Shown here one piece after another: positions 37,449 through 46,249 of a DNA stretch of 64,000 bases (positions are counted from its first letter, which is position 1; each line of letters begins with the position of its first letter). This stretch comes from Hugenholtzia roseola DSM 9546. Its GTDB lineage: Bacteria; Bacteroidota; Bacteroidia; Cytophagales; Bernardetiaceae. The notes under the pieces were generated by a model, which was not told where the DNA came from, ran no database searches, and saw only the letters and a program-made list of their open reading frames with translations. The position numbers and the translations under genes were made by a program. The DNA is taken from positions 1 through 64,000 of the forward strand of contig NZ_KE383887.1 in the NCBI RefSeq assembly GCF_000422585.1, read 5' to 3'.

Positions 37449-38876
37449 ATGAAAAATAGAAATTCGAATTTTAAAAAAGACACGCCTTCGGAAAAAAGAA
37501 ACGCCCAAGCGAAACCTTTTGCCAAAAGAGAGCAAAACCTGTCTAAAAACGAAGCCAACCCCAAAAGAGAAGCACGCCCTTCGAACAAAGACACCAACAG
37601 AGATACGCGCTTTGATAAGCCTAAGCGCGAAGGAAAGCTCGACAGCAAGTTTGAGCCAACCGAAAAACGACGAAGAACAGACGCACCCACACAGAGAAAA
37701 GCGGCTTTCCAGAAAAATACGAACCCCAAGCATGCCGACCGAAACGGCGAGAAGTCTGATAAGGATTTTGGAAAAAACGACCGAAAGAACTTTCACCCCA
37801 CCGACCGCCCTGTCGACCGTTTTACGGATAGGCGCGAGAAGGGGAGCAGGCAGCAGGAGGGAGAATTGTCCCAAAGAGATGCCTTGCGTTTGAAGGCAAA
37901 AACAAACCCCAAGGCGGCTCAAAGGTCTAATTTTAAGCCTAAATCGGGTGCTGAATCTGATTTTGAGGCTGACAAAAAGACAACAAAAGGCTCTGATTTT
38001 AGAAAAACTACGCGCTTTTCTGAAAGGAAGCAAACAGAGAGAGGCGAAAGAAACAGAAACCAAGACGAAAATCCTAAGCGTAGGAACTTTGCCAAAGAGA
38101 GCCGAAATACGAAAAGCGGACGCACCAAAGGCGTGCAAACCGAAGAGGACACGCATTTTATACGCCTCAACCGCTATATCGCCAACTCTGGACTTTGTTC
38201 AAGACGCGAAGCCGACAAACTCATTGCCAAAGGTGCAATTAGCATCAATGGCAATGTCGTAACCGAGTTGGGCTACAAAGTTTCGCAAAAAGATGTGGTA
38301 CAATATCGCGATAAAGTATTGCGAAAAGAGCGCAACGTCTATATTTTGCTCAATAAGCCCAAAGATACCCTGACCACTACCCAAGACCCACAGGGCAGAC
38401 CTACCGTCATGGATTTGGTGCGTGAAGCCTGTTTAGAGCGCATCTATCCCGTAGGGCGATTGGATAGAAATACCACAGGCTTGCTTTTGCTCACCAATGA
38501 CGGAGAGATGGCGAAAAAACTTTCGCACCCTTCTTATGGCGTTCAGAAGATTTATCGAGTAGAATTAGATAAGCCCTTTGTGGATACCGATTTTCAGAAG
38601 TTGGTCGAGGGCATTACCCTCGAAGATGGTTTTATCAAACCTGACGGTATCGCCATTCTAACGCCCGATAGAAAGACGATAGGCGTAGAACTGCACAGCG
38701 GTAAAAACCGCATTGTGCGCCGCATGTTTTCGCATTTGAGCTATGAAGTAGAAAAATTAGACCGAACCGTTTATGCAGGTCTGACCAAAGAAACGCTTTC
38801 GCGTGGGCAGTGGCGTTATCTAAGTGAAAGAGAAATTATTAGGCTTAAATTCTTTACCAAAAGAACGATTGGTTAA
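37449..38876 (+). CDS. rRNA pseudouridine synthase (RsuA/RluB family) with a long basic tail
   Basis: Isomerises a uridine in rRNA to pseudouridine. The S4 RNA-binding domain starts near residue 238 (IRLNRYIANSGLCSRREADK). The catalytic domain carries the nucleophile D339 in GRLDRNTTGLLL. The C-terminal block KNRIVRRMFSHLSYEV is canonical. The first 235 or so residues are low-complexity and rich in K, R, E and N (for example KRNAQAKPFAKREQ), probably disordered and RNA-binding. At 475 residues it is nearly double the core family length. A terminator follows at 38881. Confidence 0.9.
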   Translation: MKNRNSNFKKDTPSEKRNAQAKPFAKREQNLSKNEANPKREARPSNKDTNRDTRFDKPKREGKLDSKFEPTEKRRRTDAPTQRKAAFQKNTNPKHADRNGEKSDKDFGKNDRKNFHPTDRPVDRFTDRREKGSRQQEGELSQRDALRLKAKTNPKAAQRSNFKPKSGAESDFEADKKTTKGSDFRKTTRFSERKQTERGERNRNQDENPKRRNFAKESRNTKSGRTKGVQTEEDTHFIRLNRYIANSGLCSRREADKLIAKGAISINGNVVTELGYKVSQKDVVQYRDKVLRKERNVYILLNKPKDTLTTTQDPQGRPTVMDLVREACLERIYPVGRLDRNTTGLLLLTNDGEMAKKLSHPSYGVQKIYRVELDKPFVDTDFQKLVEGITLEDGFIKPDGIAILTPDRKTIGVELHSGKNRIVRRMFSHLSYEVEKLDRTVYAGLTKETLSRGQWRYLSEREIIRLKFFTKRTIG

Positions 38877-38880
38877 GGCA

Positions 38881-38913
38881 AAACCCTAAGCGTCTTCAAG
38901 AGGCTTAGGGTTT
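38881..38913. terminator. 33-base stem-loop after the pseudouridine synthase gene
   Basis: AAACCCTAAG, CGTCTTCAAGAGG, CTTAGGGTTT form a stem starting five bases after the stop codon. It is the same 33-base element as at 10146 and 45977, with two stem bases changed. Confidence 0.7.
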
Positions 38914-38955
38914 GCTGTATCGCCTTTGCCCAAATCCATTTATGACTCCCTATCT

Positions 38956-40563
38956 ATGAACATTTGGCAAAAAACTGCATTTCTCTGTCTTTTTATCCTG
39001 CTTCTGCCGATACTCTACTTGCTTTTTCACCTTTTTGCAGAAGAGAGTAAGGCGTGGCAGCATATCACCGAAAATTTATTAGGACTTTACCTACAAGGCT
39101 CGCTTGTGCAGCTTGGGAGCGTACTTTCGCTCACGCTCCTATGGGGAGTTCCCTCGGCGTGGCTTGTCGCGACGACGGATTTTTGGGGGCGGCGTTTTTT
39201 TTCGTGGGCATTGTTGCTGCCTTTGTCCATTCCCGCCTATATTTTGTCTTATACCTATTCGGCTACTTTATCTTATACGGGCAGTATCGGCATTTTTCTA
39301 CGCCAACTCAATGGCGGCAACTTCCTCGATACGGGGATTCTCTCTTGGCAGGGGGCGGCATTGATGATGTCTTTGGCACTCTATCCTTATCTTTTTGGTA
39401 TCAGCAAGGCGGTTTTCGAAAAGCAGTCGGCACAGGCTTTGGAGGCGGCTTGGCTTTTGGGCAAAAACCGCTACCAAACCTTTTTTCAGGTCGCCCTTCC
39501 TTTGGCGCGTCCTGCCTTAGTGGGGGGGCTTTTTTTGGTAGGAATGGAGGTCTTGAATGAATATGGCACGTATAAATATTTTGGAGTCAATACTTTCACT
39601 ACGGGTATTTTTGGTGCTTGGGCAAAATTTGGTGACGTTACGGCAGCGATTCGCTTGGCGGCTTGTCTGATGCTCTTTGTGGGTTTGTTTATCCTCTTCG
39701 AACGCTACCAGCGCGGTCAGGTCAAGGTTTCAGACCAAAGGAGTGTGCCGCTTTTGCGCAAAAAGTTGAATTGGGGCGAAACGCTATTGGCATATCTTGC
39801 CTGTGGGCTGCCTTTTTTTTTAGGTTTCCTCTTGCCTTTTGTGCAAATTGCCGTTTGGTTTTTTCATTCTTTTGCGCAAATATGGACAGATGCGTTTTGG
39901 GTGCTGATGCGCAATAGCGTCTTGCTTTGTCTGGGGGCAAGTCTGCTTACGGTGCTGGTGAGTTTGCTACTCACTTACAGTCAGCGATTGGGAAGTAGTG
40001 GCAAAAAAGAAGGACTTTTTTGGGGACGCTCCCTGATTTGGCTCAACCGTTTGGCGAATTTGGGCTATGCAGTCCCCGGTGCTGTTATTGCTATCGGTGT
40101 GCTGGCAATGTTTTTGGCTTTCGACAAGGGCATCAAGATTTTTTTAGCAACACAGGGCATTAGCATTGGCTTTGTGTTTTCGGGTACAATTCTCTCGCTA
40201 CTTTTAGCCTACCTTATTCGCTTTTTAGCCGTTGCTTATCAGTCGGTAGAAAGTGGCTTCGAAAAAATCAATCCGCACACACAGGAGGCGGCGCGGCTTT
40301 TGGGTAAAAATTCGCTTTATACGTTGGGGCGCGTCATTTTGCCACAATTACAACCTGCCCTGCGGACTGCCCTTATTTTGGTTGCCATAGATGTAATGAA
40401 AGAATTGCCACTTACGCTGATTCTAAGACCTTTCAACTTCGATACTTTGGCAACGAAAGCCTATGAATTAGCCGACCAAGAATTTGTGGCAGAGGCGGCT
40501 GTGCCTTCGCTGCTTATTATTTTATTGGGATTAGTACCTATTGTTTTATTACAAAAAAAGTGA
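38956..40563 (+). CDS. ABC transporter permease, iron(III)/thiamine type (fused double permease)
   Basis: An inner-membrane permease of 535 residues with two sets of about six helices in one chain. Each half has an EAA loop that contacts the ATPase: ALEAAWLLGKNRYQTFFQVA and EAARLLGKNSLYTLGRVILP. This double arrangement is typical of FbpB/ThiP-type binding-protein-dependent importers. I use ATG 38956 (MNIWQKTAFLCLF); an upstream TTG in frame is less likely. The binding protein and ATPase genes are not adjacent, so the substrate remains open, most often Fe(III). Confidence 0.88.
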   Translation: MNIWQKTAFLCLFILLLPILYLLFHLFAEESKAWQHITENLLGLYLQGSLVQLGSVLSLTLLWGVPSAWLVATTDFWGRRFFSWALLLPLSIPAYILSYTYSATLSYTGSIGIFLRQLNGGNFLDTGILSWQGAALMMSLALYPYLFGISKAVFEKQSAQALEAAWLLGKNRYQTFFQVALPLARPALVGGLFLVGMEVLNEYGTYKYFGVNTFTTGIFGAWAKFGDVTAAIRLAACLMLFVGLFILFERYQRGQVKVSDQRSVPLLRKKLNWGETLLAYLACGLPFFLGFLLPFVQIAVWFFHSFAQIWTDAFWVLMRNSVLLCLGASLLTVLVSLLLTYSQRLGSSGKKEGLFWGRSLIWLNRLANLGYAVPGAVIAIGVLAMFLAFDKGIKIFLATQGISIGFVFSGTILSLLLAYLIRFLAVAYQSVESGFEKINPHTQEAARLLGKNSLYTLGRVILPQLQPALRTALILVAIDVMKELPLTLILRPFNFDTLATKAYELADQEFVAEAAVPSLLIILLGLVPIVLLQKK

Positions 40564-40680
40564 AAAAATATAAAATCTATTGTAGCAACGCTCCGCGTCT
40601 ATCAAAATAAGAGAGAATTGGCGATTATCAAATTGGTAACTTCTTTTTCAAAAGGGTAACTTTGCCACAACCCCCTTTTC

Positions 40681-40688
40681 TACCTTTG
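40681..40688 (+). promoter_or_regulatory. Candidate -7 box TACCTTTG for the lipoprotein gene
   Basis: TACCTTTG lies 38 bases before the ATG at 40727. A second similar box, TAACTTTG, is at 40657-40664. Confidence 0.45.
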
Positions 40689-40726
40689 TGAATAAATCAT
40701 AACCCAAAATTTATATCTCAAACGTA

Positions 40727-41479
40727 ATGAAAAGAACATCTTTCTCCCTTTTGGCTTTTTTCTTGTTAGCACTTGTCGTTTTTTCGGCTTGCAAAAAAGA
40801 AGAAGCGGCTGCGCCCAACAAAACAGACGACGTATTAGAGCTTGCCATTCGCAAGGTCAAAGTAGGGCAGGAAAGCAATTTCCTAACGGCAAGAGCTAAC
40901 TTTATCAATTTGCTCACCGCACAAAATGGCACTTCAAACGACCGCGAGTATGCCATGTTTTTTCCCTATGATGCTAATATTGATTTGAATGAAAATCAAG
41001 TATTTGTAGGAATGACGCAATACGAAGATTTGAATACCTACAATGCTATCGGAAATGCGATTGGAAATTCGCCCGAAGCCGCCGCTTTTTTTAGCACCTT
41101 CGACCCGCTTGTCTTTACTGTCTTGAAGCCTTTGGAGGCAGGCACAGAGGTAGATGCCAGCAAGTTGGCAAGCAGTGGGCAGATACTCGAAATTGCCGTC
41201 AGAGATTTATCTATTTATAGCAACTTTAATAAAAGCGATTACGAAACAAAAAGAGATGCTTTTTTGGCAGCCTTAGCGCAGCGTCCAGAGCGTGTGGCTG
41301 AATATCAATGGGTTTCTGCCACCAATTCTAATATCGTAGTGGGCATGACCGTCTATAAAAGTCAGGCAGATTACCTAAATCTTATTTCAGATACAGGATT
41401 TGTAACCAGTCAGGTTGTACTTGATTTTGCAGGCAACTACCCTGCTCATAGTGGCGGAATCCATACGGTTGTCAAATAA
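40727..41479 (+). CDS. Lipoprotein with two tandem alpha-beta-barrel-like repeats
   Basis: A 250-residue protein with a lipoprotein signal, VVFSACKKE (lipobox cysteine at residue 22), so it is probably anchored in a membrane facing the periplasm or surface. After the signal it consists of two similar halves: LELAIRKVKVGQESNF ... VFVGMTQYEDLNTYNAI, and LEIAVRDLSIYSNFNKSDY ... IVVGMTVYKSQADYLNLI. Each half resembles an ABM-type (dimeric alpha-beta barrel) domain, so the protein may form the dimer within one chain. Its ligand is unknown. It is monocistronic, with a terminator shared with the gene downstream. Confidence 0.8.
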   Translation: MKRTSFSLLAFFLLALVVFSACKKEEAAAPNKTDDVLELAIRKVKVGQESNFLTARANFINLLTAQNGTSNDREYAMFFPYDANIDLNENQVFVGMTQYEDLNTYNAIGNAIGNSPEAAAFFSTFDPLVFTVLKPLEAGTEVDASKLASSGQILEIAVRDLSIYSNFNKSDYETKRDAFLAALAQRPERVAEYQWVSATNSNIVVGMTVYKSQADYLNLISDTGFVTSQVVLDFAGNYPAHSGGIHTVVK

Positions 41480-41516
41480 GCCGCTTTCTATCAGAAAAAA
41501 ATCGTACTAAAAACAA

Positions 41517-41551
41517 AAAAACGCCTTTGCAACAATGCAAAAGGCGTTTTG
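41517..41551. terminator. Bidirectional terminator between convergent genes
   Basis: Arms AAAACGCCTTTGC and GCAAAAGGCGTTTT (one bulged base) with flanking A- and T-runs lie between the lipoprotein gene and the convergent gene at 41580-41987. Confidence 0.85.
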
Positions 41552-41579
41552 GCTACATCAATCAGAAAACACAACGAGT

Positions 41580-41987
41580 CTAATTTTGTCTTTTAAAAGG
41601 CAGGTAGGTATTTCTATCGGTATAAATAGAAACCTGAATTTCATCGGCTTTTTCCTGTGGGTGTTTGATATAAAAAGTGAACATTTCTATCAATCGTTCT
41701 GATTCTACCGTAATGACCACATAGCCTTCGCCATCGAGTTCGGGCTTGCGCACCATCGGCGACCAGTTGTCTGCGCCATAGACTTCCGTCATGAAACTAT
41801 AAGTTTGGCTACCGCCTACCGTCTTGACGGTGATACCCATGCGCTGCCCTGTGTCTTTGTTTGTCCAGATATAAACGCCATCTTTGATAGAATCGCCGTC
41901 GGGAGCAGCCGAAAGAAGCGGCAGGGAGCTAAGGCAGGCGAAGAAAAAAGCGAAAAAGAAAAGAAGATTTTTTTGGTAAGGCTTCAT
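41580..41987 (-). CDS. Exported protein of unknown function, 135 aa
   Basis: A signal peptide is clear (MKPYQKN, then FFFACLSSLPLLSAAPD). The mature part, GVYIWTNKDTGQRMGITVK and YVVITVESERLIEMFTFY, looks like a small all-beta domain. I do not recognise the family. It is the last of three same-strand genes (43134 down to 41580) spaced by about 15-20 bases, probably an operon of envelope proteins. Confidence 0.7.
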   Translation of the reverse strand: MKPYQKNLLFFFAFFFACLSSLPLLSAAPDGDSIKDGVYIWTNKDTGQRMGITVKTVGGSQTYSFMTEVYGADNWSPMVRKPELDGEGYVVITVESERLIEMFTFYIKHPQEKADEIQVSIYTDRNTYLPFKRQN

Positions 41988-42001
41988 AGAAATATTAAGA
42001 T

Positions 42002-42460
42002 TTAGAAAAGAATGGTACGAATAAATTTAAAAATAAAGAAAAGAAAAATAAATACAACAATTCCCATCATCACTTTGACGACAAGAAGCATTATCTCTGT
42101 CGAATTGTGCAAGTACGCGCCATACTCACCTACAAAAGTCGCCTCTTCGGGATTTTGAGGGTTGTATTTAATTGGCATCTTTTCCCCTATGTTGGCAGGG
42201 AAAGGGGCTTCGTCGTTAGTGAAAAGAGAGGAGGCTAAACGGTAGGATTTGCCCTCGACCTGATAAGCCACTACGGGTGCGTAAGTAGTCGATTTGTTAG
42301 ACCTGCTTTGCGCGATTTCGACAAGCTCTGCATCTAAGGCTACGCCTATTTCCTCTAATCGCTTTTGGTCTTCGAGGCTGCTTCCCAACCAAGAATGAGC
42401 AAAACCAAACAGTGCTAAAAATACGGCGAGCATCACAATCACAAAGATTTTTTTTGCCAT
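42002..42460 (-). CDS. DUF3592-like membrane protein
   Basis: A 152-residue protein with an N-terminal helix (FVIVMLAVFLALFGFAHSW), a beta-rich central domain and a C-terminal helix (MLLVVKVMMGIVVFIFLFFI). The central YAPVVAYQVEGKSYRLASSL followed by MPIKYNPQNPEEA is the pattern of DUF3592 domains (Y-P-V-V-x-Y ... V-Y-NP-NP). ATG 42460 is used; the in-frame TTG upstream is unlikely. It lies between two exported proteins on the same strand. Confidence 0.75.
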   Translation of the reverse strand: MAKKIFVIVMLAVFLALFGFAHSWLGSSLEDQKRLEEIGVALDAELVEIAQSRSNKSTTYAPVVAYQVEGKSYRLASSLFTNDEAPFPANIGEKMPIKYNPQNPEEATFVGEYGAYLHNSTEIMLLVVKVMMGIVVFIFLFFIFKFIRTILF

Positions 42461-42489
42461 GTTTCTCAATTTAGTTGTGTTTCAGAAAG

Positions 42490-43134
42490 TTATTGCTTTG
42501 CGCCAATTTTAAATTTCCCCAGTGTTTTATCCCAAAGAATTTCTATATTAGAATAAAACTTGTTTTTATTTTGCTGCCACTGCGCCTGCGAATCGGTAGG
42601 CTCTACGTTGCTTTTTGCCACTGTGCCATAGCGCGGCAGCGCAATACAAACCTGCAAGGCATCAACCAAACCGCTAAGACGGCTTGCATCTGCCGAAGAT
42701 TTGAGAAAGTCGGCAGGTGTGAGGCGTGGCAGCACCTGTGCCGTAATATCTTGCATAGCACCATTTTGATAGCGATAAAATTGTGTCGTATAATTAACCA
42801 ATCTACCATCTACGCGCAATTCCTCCGTTACGCCAATGACGGCATCTTTGTTTGCCTTTCTATACAAAACTACCGTTTTGGTAGTGCTGGCTTCGCCTTC
42901 TATGGTATATTGCATATAACCATTTTTGGAATCTAATAAGATTGGATAAAAATTGCCATCACTTGTTTGCATCACAAAGCCGCCAGAGGAGGCTGCCACC
43001 ATACTCAATTCGGTATAATCTTGGTGCAAAATTTTGAAATAGTCAAGAACTCCCTGCGGATTTTGCGCCCATGCGGTTTGGCTTGCAAAGGCGAATAAGA
43101 GAAAAGTACCGATAAGATTTGCTATTTTTTTCAT
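42490..43134 (-). CDS. Exported protein of unknown function, 214 aa
   Basis: Begins with a signal peptide, MKKIANLIGTFLLFAF, cleaved near AWAQNPQG. The mature part is mixed alpha/beta without a motif I know; DYFKILHQDYTELSMVAASS and QTSDGNFYPILLDS are its most ordered-looking stretches. It heads a likely three-gene operon with the DUF3592-like gene and the 41580-41987 gene. Confidence 0.7.
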   Translation of the reverse strand: MKKIANLIGTFLLFAFASQTAWAQNPQGVLDYFKILHQDYTELSMVAASSGGFVMQTSDGNFYPILLDSKNGYMQYTIEGEASTTKTVVLYRKANKDAVIGVTEELRVDGRLVNYTTQFYRYQNGAMQDITAQVLPRLTPADFLKSSADASRLSGLVDALQVCIALPRYGTVAKSNVEPTDSQAQWQQNKNKFYSNIEILWDKTLGKFKIGAKQ

Positions 43135-43317
43135 CAGAATAAAAATAAAAATTGAAAGTTTGATAAAATTTGTGTTTTTGGAAAAAGAACCTGCCTTTGG
43201 GTGCAGAAGTCCGATTTTAGGGCTACCTGCTCAAAATACGTGCTTTTTTGGGCAGACTTAGCGGTGAATTTAGCGAATCGCCCTTTTGAGTTAGTGAAAA
43301 GCCGATTTCAAACATTA

Positions 43318-43361
43318 AACCCTCGCCCAAAAAATAAGAAACTTATTCTTCGCGCGAGGGT
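43318..43361 (-). terminator. Terminator-like hairpin below the DUF4097 gene
   Basis: CCCTCGC and GCGAGGG arms enclose a second nested stem, AATAAG-aaa-CTTATT. It lies about 35 bases past the stop of the 43396-44463 gene on the minus strand and probably ends the ECF sigma operon. The U-tract is weak. The rest of 43135-43395 is non-coding. Confidence 0.5.
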
Positions 43362-43395
43362 GCTTGCTCAAAAATAGCCAGAAAGTTTTGTTTTT

Positions 43396-44463
43396 TTATT
43401 TTATCCGCACATTCCCATGTTGGGTTTGAATAAAGACAACGCCTCTGCCTTTGCCTTTTACTTCGCCTTTGATGCTTTGGCGGTTGTCTTTTGTGATGTT
43501 TTCGATGATTTGATTTTGCGGACTTTTGTTGCTGATATTGCCAAAATCGCTTTGTGTTTCGTACTGATACCCTGCACCTGCTTGAAAGGAAAGGGTTACA
43601 GAGCCAAATCTATTAAGGACTTTGATGTTTTCAAAACCTGCCACAACTTCCTCGATTTGGCAGTTGCCATGGCTGCTATCGAGGATAATGCCATTACTAA
43701 GCCTTTTAATATTAAAATTTCCAAACTTGATTTCACCTTCAAAAGAGCCTACTGCACCCAAACGCACGTTGCCATGCCCTGCATAAAGTTCTAATTTTTG
43801 AACCTCATTGCTTTCAAAATTGCCATGTCGGTTATTAACCGTAAGCGTGCCTCCGCGCTGCACATTGCCGTTTCCATGTGCTAAGGTCAGTTTGCCGCCC
43901 TTCATTTCGCCGATAGAAGCGTTGCCATGTTTTACCTCGATGACATTGCACAAGCCCAAGAGTTCGGTAGCGGTAAAATTGCCATGTGCCACTTCTACGG
44001 TACTATTTTGATTGTTTTTTTGTATAAAAACATTGCCAAAACGATTTTGAATATTCAAAATAAGTGAGGCGGGTGCTTTAATTAAATAATTGACTTCAAA
44101 ACCGCTGTTGTCAAAAATAATTCCGCGCTTTGCCTTTTCTTCTATTTGGGTTTGACAGATGATTTTATCGCCCTCGCGCTTGTGTGAGATGGTGATGCGG
44201 TCTAAATTAGCTTGTGCGTCGGCTTCCGATTTGCCCCAAGCCATGACCTGTGCCACGATTTCGAGTTCGTTTTTATCCCAATTCTGAATTTCGACTTTCC
44301 CAAACTTATTAGAAAGTTCGAGTAGCGTCCCCGCTTTGAGTTGGTAGTGTGCTTTTATGGTTTTTTCCTTCTCGATTTTAGGGGCAGCCGCACTCTGAAA
44401 GGCAGCACTTAGAAAGAGAAAGCAAAGTAGGAGAGTAGGTAAAATTTGCATACGATTTTTCAT
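43396..44463 (-). CDS. Exported DUF4097-type adhesin-like protein
   Basis: A 355-residue protein with a signal peptide (LPTLLLCFLFLSAAF, cleavage near SAAAPK). The body is made of repeated short beta-strand units such as VEVAHGNFTATELLG, IEVKHGNASIGEM, LTLAHGNGNVQRGG and LTVNNRHGNFESNEV. The recurring HGN/FGN turn every 20 or so residues indicates a right-handed beta-helix of the DUF4097 (DUF4098/YvlB) kind. It is the third gene of an operon behind an ECF sigma factor and its anti-sigma-like partner, a common Bacteroidota arrangement. It is probably an envelope-stress-regulated surface or periplasmic protein. Confidence 0.8.
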   Translation of the reverse strand: MKNRMQILPTLLLCFLFLSAAFQSAAAPKIEKEKTIKAHYQLKAGTLLELSNKFGKVEIQNWDKNELEIVAQVMAWGKSEADAQANLDRITISHKREGDKIICQTQIEEKAKRGIIFDNSGFEVNYLIKAPASLILNIQNRFGNVFIQKNNQNSTVEVAHGNFTATELLGLCNVIEVKHGNASIGEMKGGKLTLAHGNGNVQRGGTLTVNNRHGNFESNEVQKLELYAGHGNVRLGAVGSFEGEIKFGNFNIKRLSNGIILDSSHGNCQIEEVVAGFENIKVLNRFGSVTLSFQAGAGYQYETQSDFGNISNKSPQNQIIENITKDNRQSIKGEVKGKGRGVVFIQTQHGNVRIK

Positions 44464-44507
44464 AAGATTATGAGATTTTTTATGACTTTAAAAAAAGATT
44501 TTTGATT

Positions 44508-45230
44508 TTAAAGAGAAAGTGTAGGGCTTGTTTCCCTTTTTTCCTCCTTTTCTTTCGGTTGGATAGATTCGTAATCTGCTTGTATGGTTTCTATAATTTC
44601 TATGCTTTGTTCTAAAATCTGCTTTCTAATACGCAAATTTTCTAACAAGGCTTCGATAATTTTTGGGTTTTGTTCCTTCAAAAGTTCAGCCTTCATATCA
44701 GTATAAGCCGAATCTAATTGTGCCAATTCTGCTAAGGTTTCGGCTTTGAGTTCGGGCTGTGCCGTTTCCTTCCTACTTGCGAGCTGGACAAAGGCTTGGG
44801 TTTGCTTCTTGATTTGGTATTGATAAAAAGATTCGGCTTCGAGCAATTCGGGGGCTATTTTTTGCAGTTGTGCGTCCAAATTTTCTGCCTTTTGCGAAAG
44901 CTCTGCTAAGGCAATTTCTTTTTCATTTACTTTATCAAAATGATACCAAATGCCTGCCGTTATCAAAATCAGAACCGAAGCCGCCATGCTCATAAAAAGG
45001 CGCAGCGAAAAGGTAATATTGCTGGCTGCCCCACTTTTGACATTTTTAGTAGGGTCATTTTTTTCTGCAAGTGCCTCTTTTTCAAGTTCTTGCTCTATTT
45101 TAGACCAAAGATTGGGTAGGGCGTGTGTGCCATCAAATTCGGTTCTGTTTTCCAACACAAAGCGTTCGAGCAAATCGGGCTTTTGTGGCGGTTGGTTTTC
45201 CAAAGGGAGTTTAGAATCTGGCGTTTTCAT
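44508..45230 (-). CDS. Anti-sigma-factor-like membrane protein
   Basis: A 240-residue protein with a cytoplasmic N-terminus (residues 1-76), one membrane helix (about 77-97, FMSMAASVLILITAGIWYHF) and a long periplasmic coiled coil rich in E, L and Q. The helix DLLERFVLENRTEFD at the start resembles the sigma-binding segment of such regulators. It lies 64 bases downstream of the ECF sigma gene and 44 bases upstream of the DUF4097 gene. The inferred role is to hold the sigma factor at the membrane until an envelope signal arrives. Confidence 0.75.
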   Translation of the reverse strand: MKTPDSKLPLENQPPQKPDLLERFVLENRTEFDGTHALPNLWSKIEQELEKEALAEKNDPTKNVKSGAASNITFSLRLFMSMAASVLILITAGIWYHFDKVNEKEIALAELSQKAENLDAQLQKIAPELLEAESFYQYQIKKQTQAFVQLASRKETAQPELKAETLAELAQLDSAYTDMKAELLKEQNPKIIEALLENLRIRKQILEQSIEIIETIQADYESIQPKEKEEKRETSPTLSL

Positions 45231-45294
45231 ATTTTTTAAAAGCGATTTAAAGTCTGTTTAAAAGGTGTTTTCGGGAAGAAGAAGGGGCTGAATT

Positions 45295-45876
45295 TCAACG
45301 AACCGTCAGAATTTCTCTCAATTTTTTCTTAGCACGGCTATATTGAGATTTAGAAGTAGAAGCAGAAATTTGTAGAATGTCTGCAATTTCTTCATGGTCG
45401 TATCCTTCAAAAAGGTAGAGCGAAAGCACCAAGCGAAAGCCATCGGGCAACTGCTGGACGGCATTTTGCACCTTTTGCACCTGCAAAATTAGCGCGTCTT
45501 GGTCTTTTTCGCTCTCTTCCGCAATTTGCAAGCTCGCAGGGGGCAAGGGACTCCATTCCCACTGTTTTTTTTGTAGCGCATTGAGGCAAGTGCGCACCAC
45601 AATCCTTTTGAGCCACGCACCGAAGGCGGCTTCGCCACGGTACTCGCCAAGTTTGCGAAAGGCTTGTAAAAAGGCATCTTGCAAGGCTTCTTCGGCTTCT
45701 TCGTTGCGCCCCATAAGACGCAGCGCGGTGTGGAACATCGCTGACGCATAGTCTTGATAGAGTTGGTATTGCGCACGACGGTCGCCTTCTTGGGCTTTGG
45801 CTATGATGTCTGCATTTTTTTCCTGATAAGCCGTTGTTTCCACAAAAGTCGGTTTGGGTTGTTGTTGTTTGCCCAT
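45295..45876 (-). CDS. ECF-type RNA polymerase sigma factor
   Basis: A 193-residue sigma-70 protein of the extracytoplasmic-function group. Region 2 is ALRLMGRNEEAEEALQDAFL then GEAAFGAWLKRIVVRTCLNA. Region 4 with its helix-turn-helix is LPDGFRLVLSLYLFEGYDHE then EIADILQISASTSKSQYSRA. Regions 1.1 and 3 are absent, as expected. It begins the operon with the anti-sigma-like and DUF4097 genes. A mosaic repeat starts 40 bases upstream, so the native promoter has little room or lies within the repeat. Confidence 0.93.
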   Translation of the reverse strand: MGKQQQPKPTFVETTAYQEKNADIIAKAQEGDRRAQYQLYQDYASAMFHTALRLMGRNEEAEEALQDAFLQAFRKLGEYRGEAAFGAWLKRIVVRTCLNALQKKQWEWSPLPPASLQIAEESEKDQDALILQVQKVQNAVQQLPDGFRLVLSLYLFEGYDHEEIADILQISASTSKSQYSRAKKKLREILTVR

Positions 45877-45915
45877 AAAGACAAAGCCATTTGGGGTAGG
45901 GTTGCAAATAAGTGA

Positions 45916-46210
45916 TGTTAAATTCTAAAAATTAGATGCAAATGTAGGGACAAGGCACTGCCTTGTCCTATGCCCCAAACCCTAAGGGTCTTCAAGAGCC
46001 TTAGGGTTTAAGTCCCAATTTTATTTCGTTTCTAATTTGACAAAACAAGTTTTTTTACAGAACTTAACATCACTGCCCTATAGAGGAGGGTTCGAAAATC
46101 AAATCATTTTTGCATAAATGCAAAAAAATGATACCAAATAAAAGCCCCGCCCTGTGGGAGCGGGGTTTGGGGTGGGGTGCATTTAAGGCTTTTATCGTTG
46201 TAACAACGCC
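45916..46210. repeat. Mosaic intergenic repeat, copy 2, with nested GC-rich palindrome copy B
   Basis: It contains the same modules as 10017-10220: lead-in TTAAATTCTAAAAA, palindrome GGACAAGGCA-ctg-CCTTGTCC at 45948-45968, a 33-base AAACCCTAAG stem-loop at 45977-46009, TTTCGTTTCTAATTTGACA, and the tail ending TTGTAACAACGCC. In this copy the GC-rich palindrome family (46070-46184, with centre AATCATTTTTGCAT) sits between the last two modules. Confidence 0.75.
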
Positions 46211-46249
46211 TCAAAAAAATGAATATTTACAAAATAGTTTCTGTTTTTA

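Noticed and set aside
37353-38156. 267-residue antisense frame over scpB end and the pseudouridine synthase tail
   Set aside because: It arises from the low-complexity Lys/Arg/Glu codons on the other strand, giving a Phe/Leu/Ser/Arg-rich artefact.
45407-45907. 166-residue frame opposite-phase to the ECF sigma gene
   Set aside because: It overlaps the whole sigma factor, whose motifs are clear. The alternative translation is Arg/Cys/Ser-rich with no family character.
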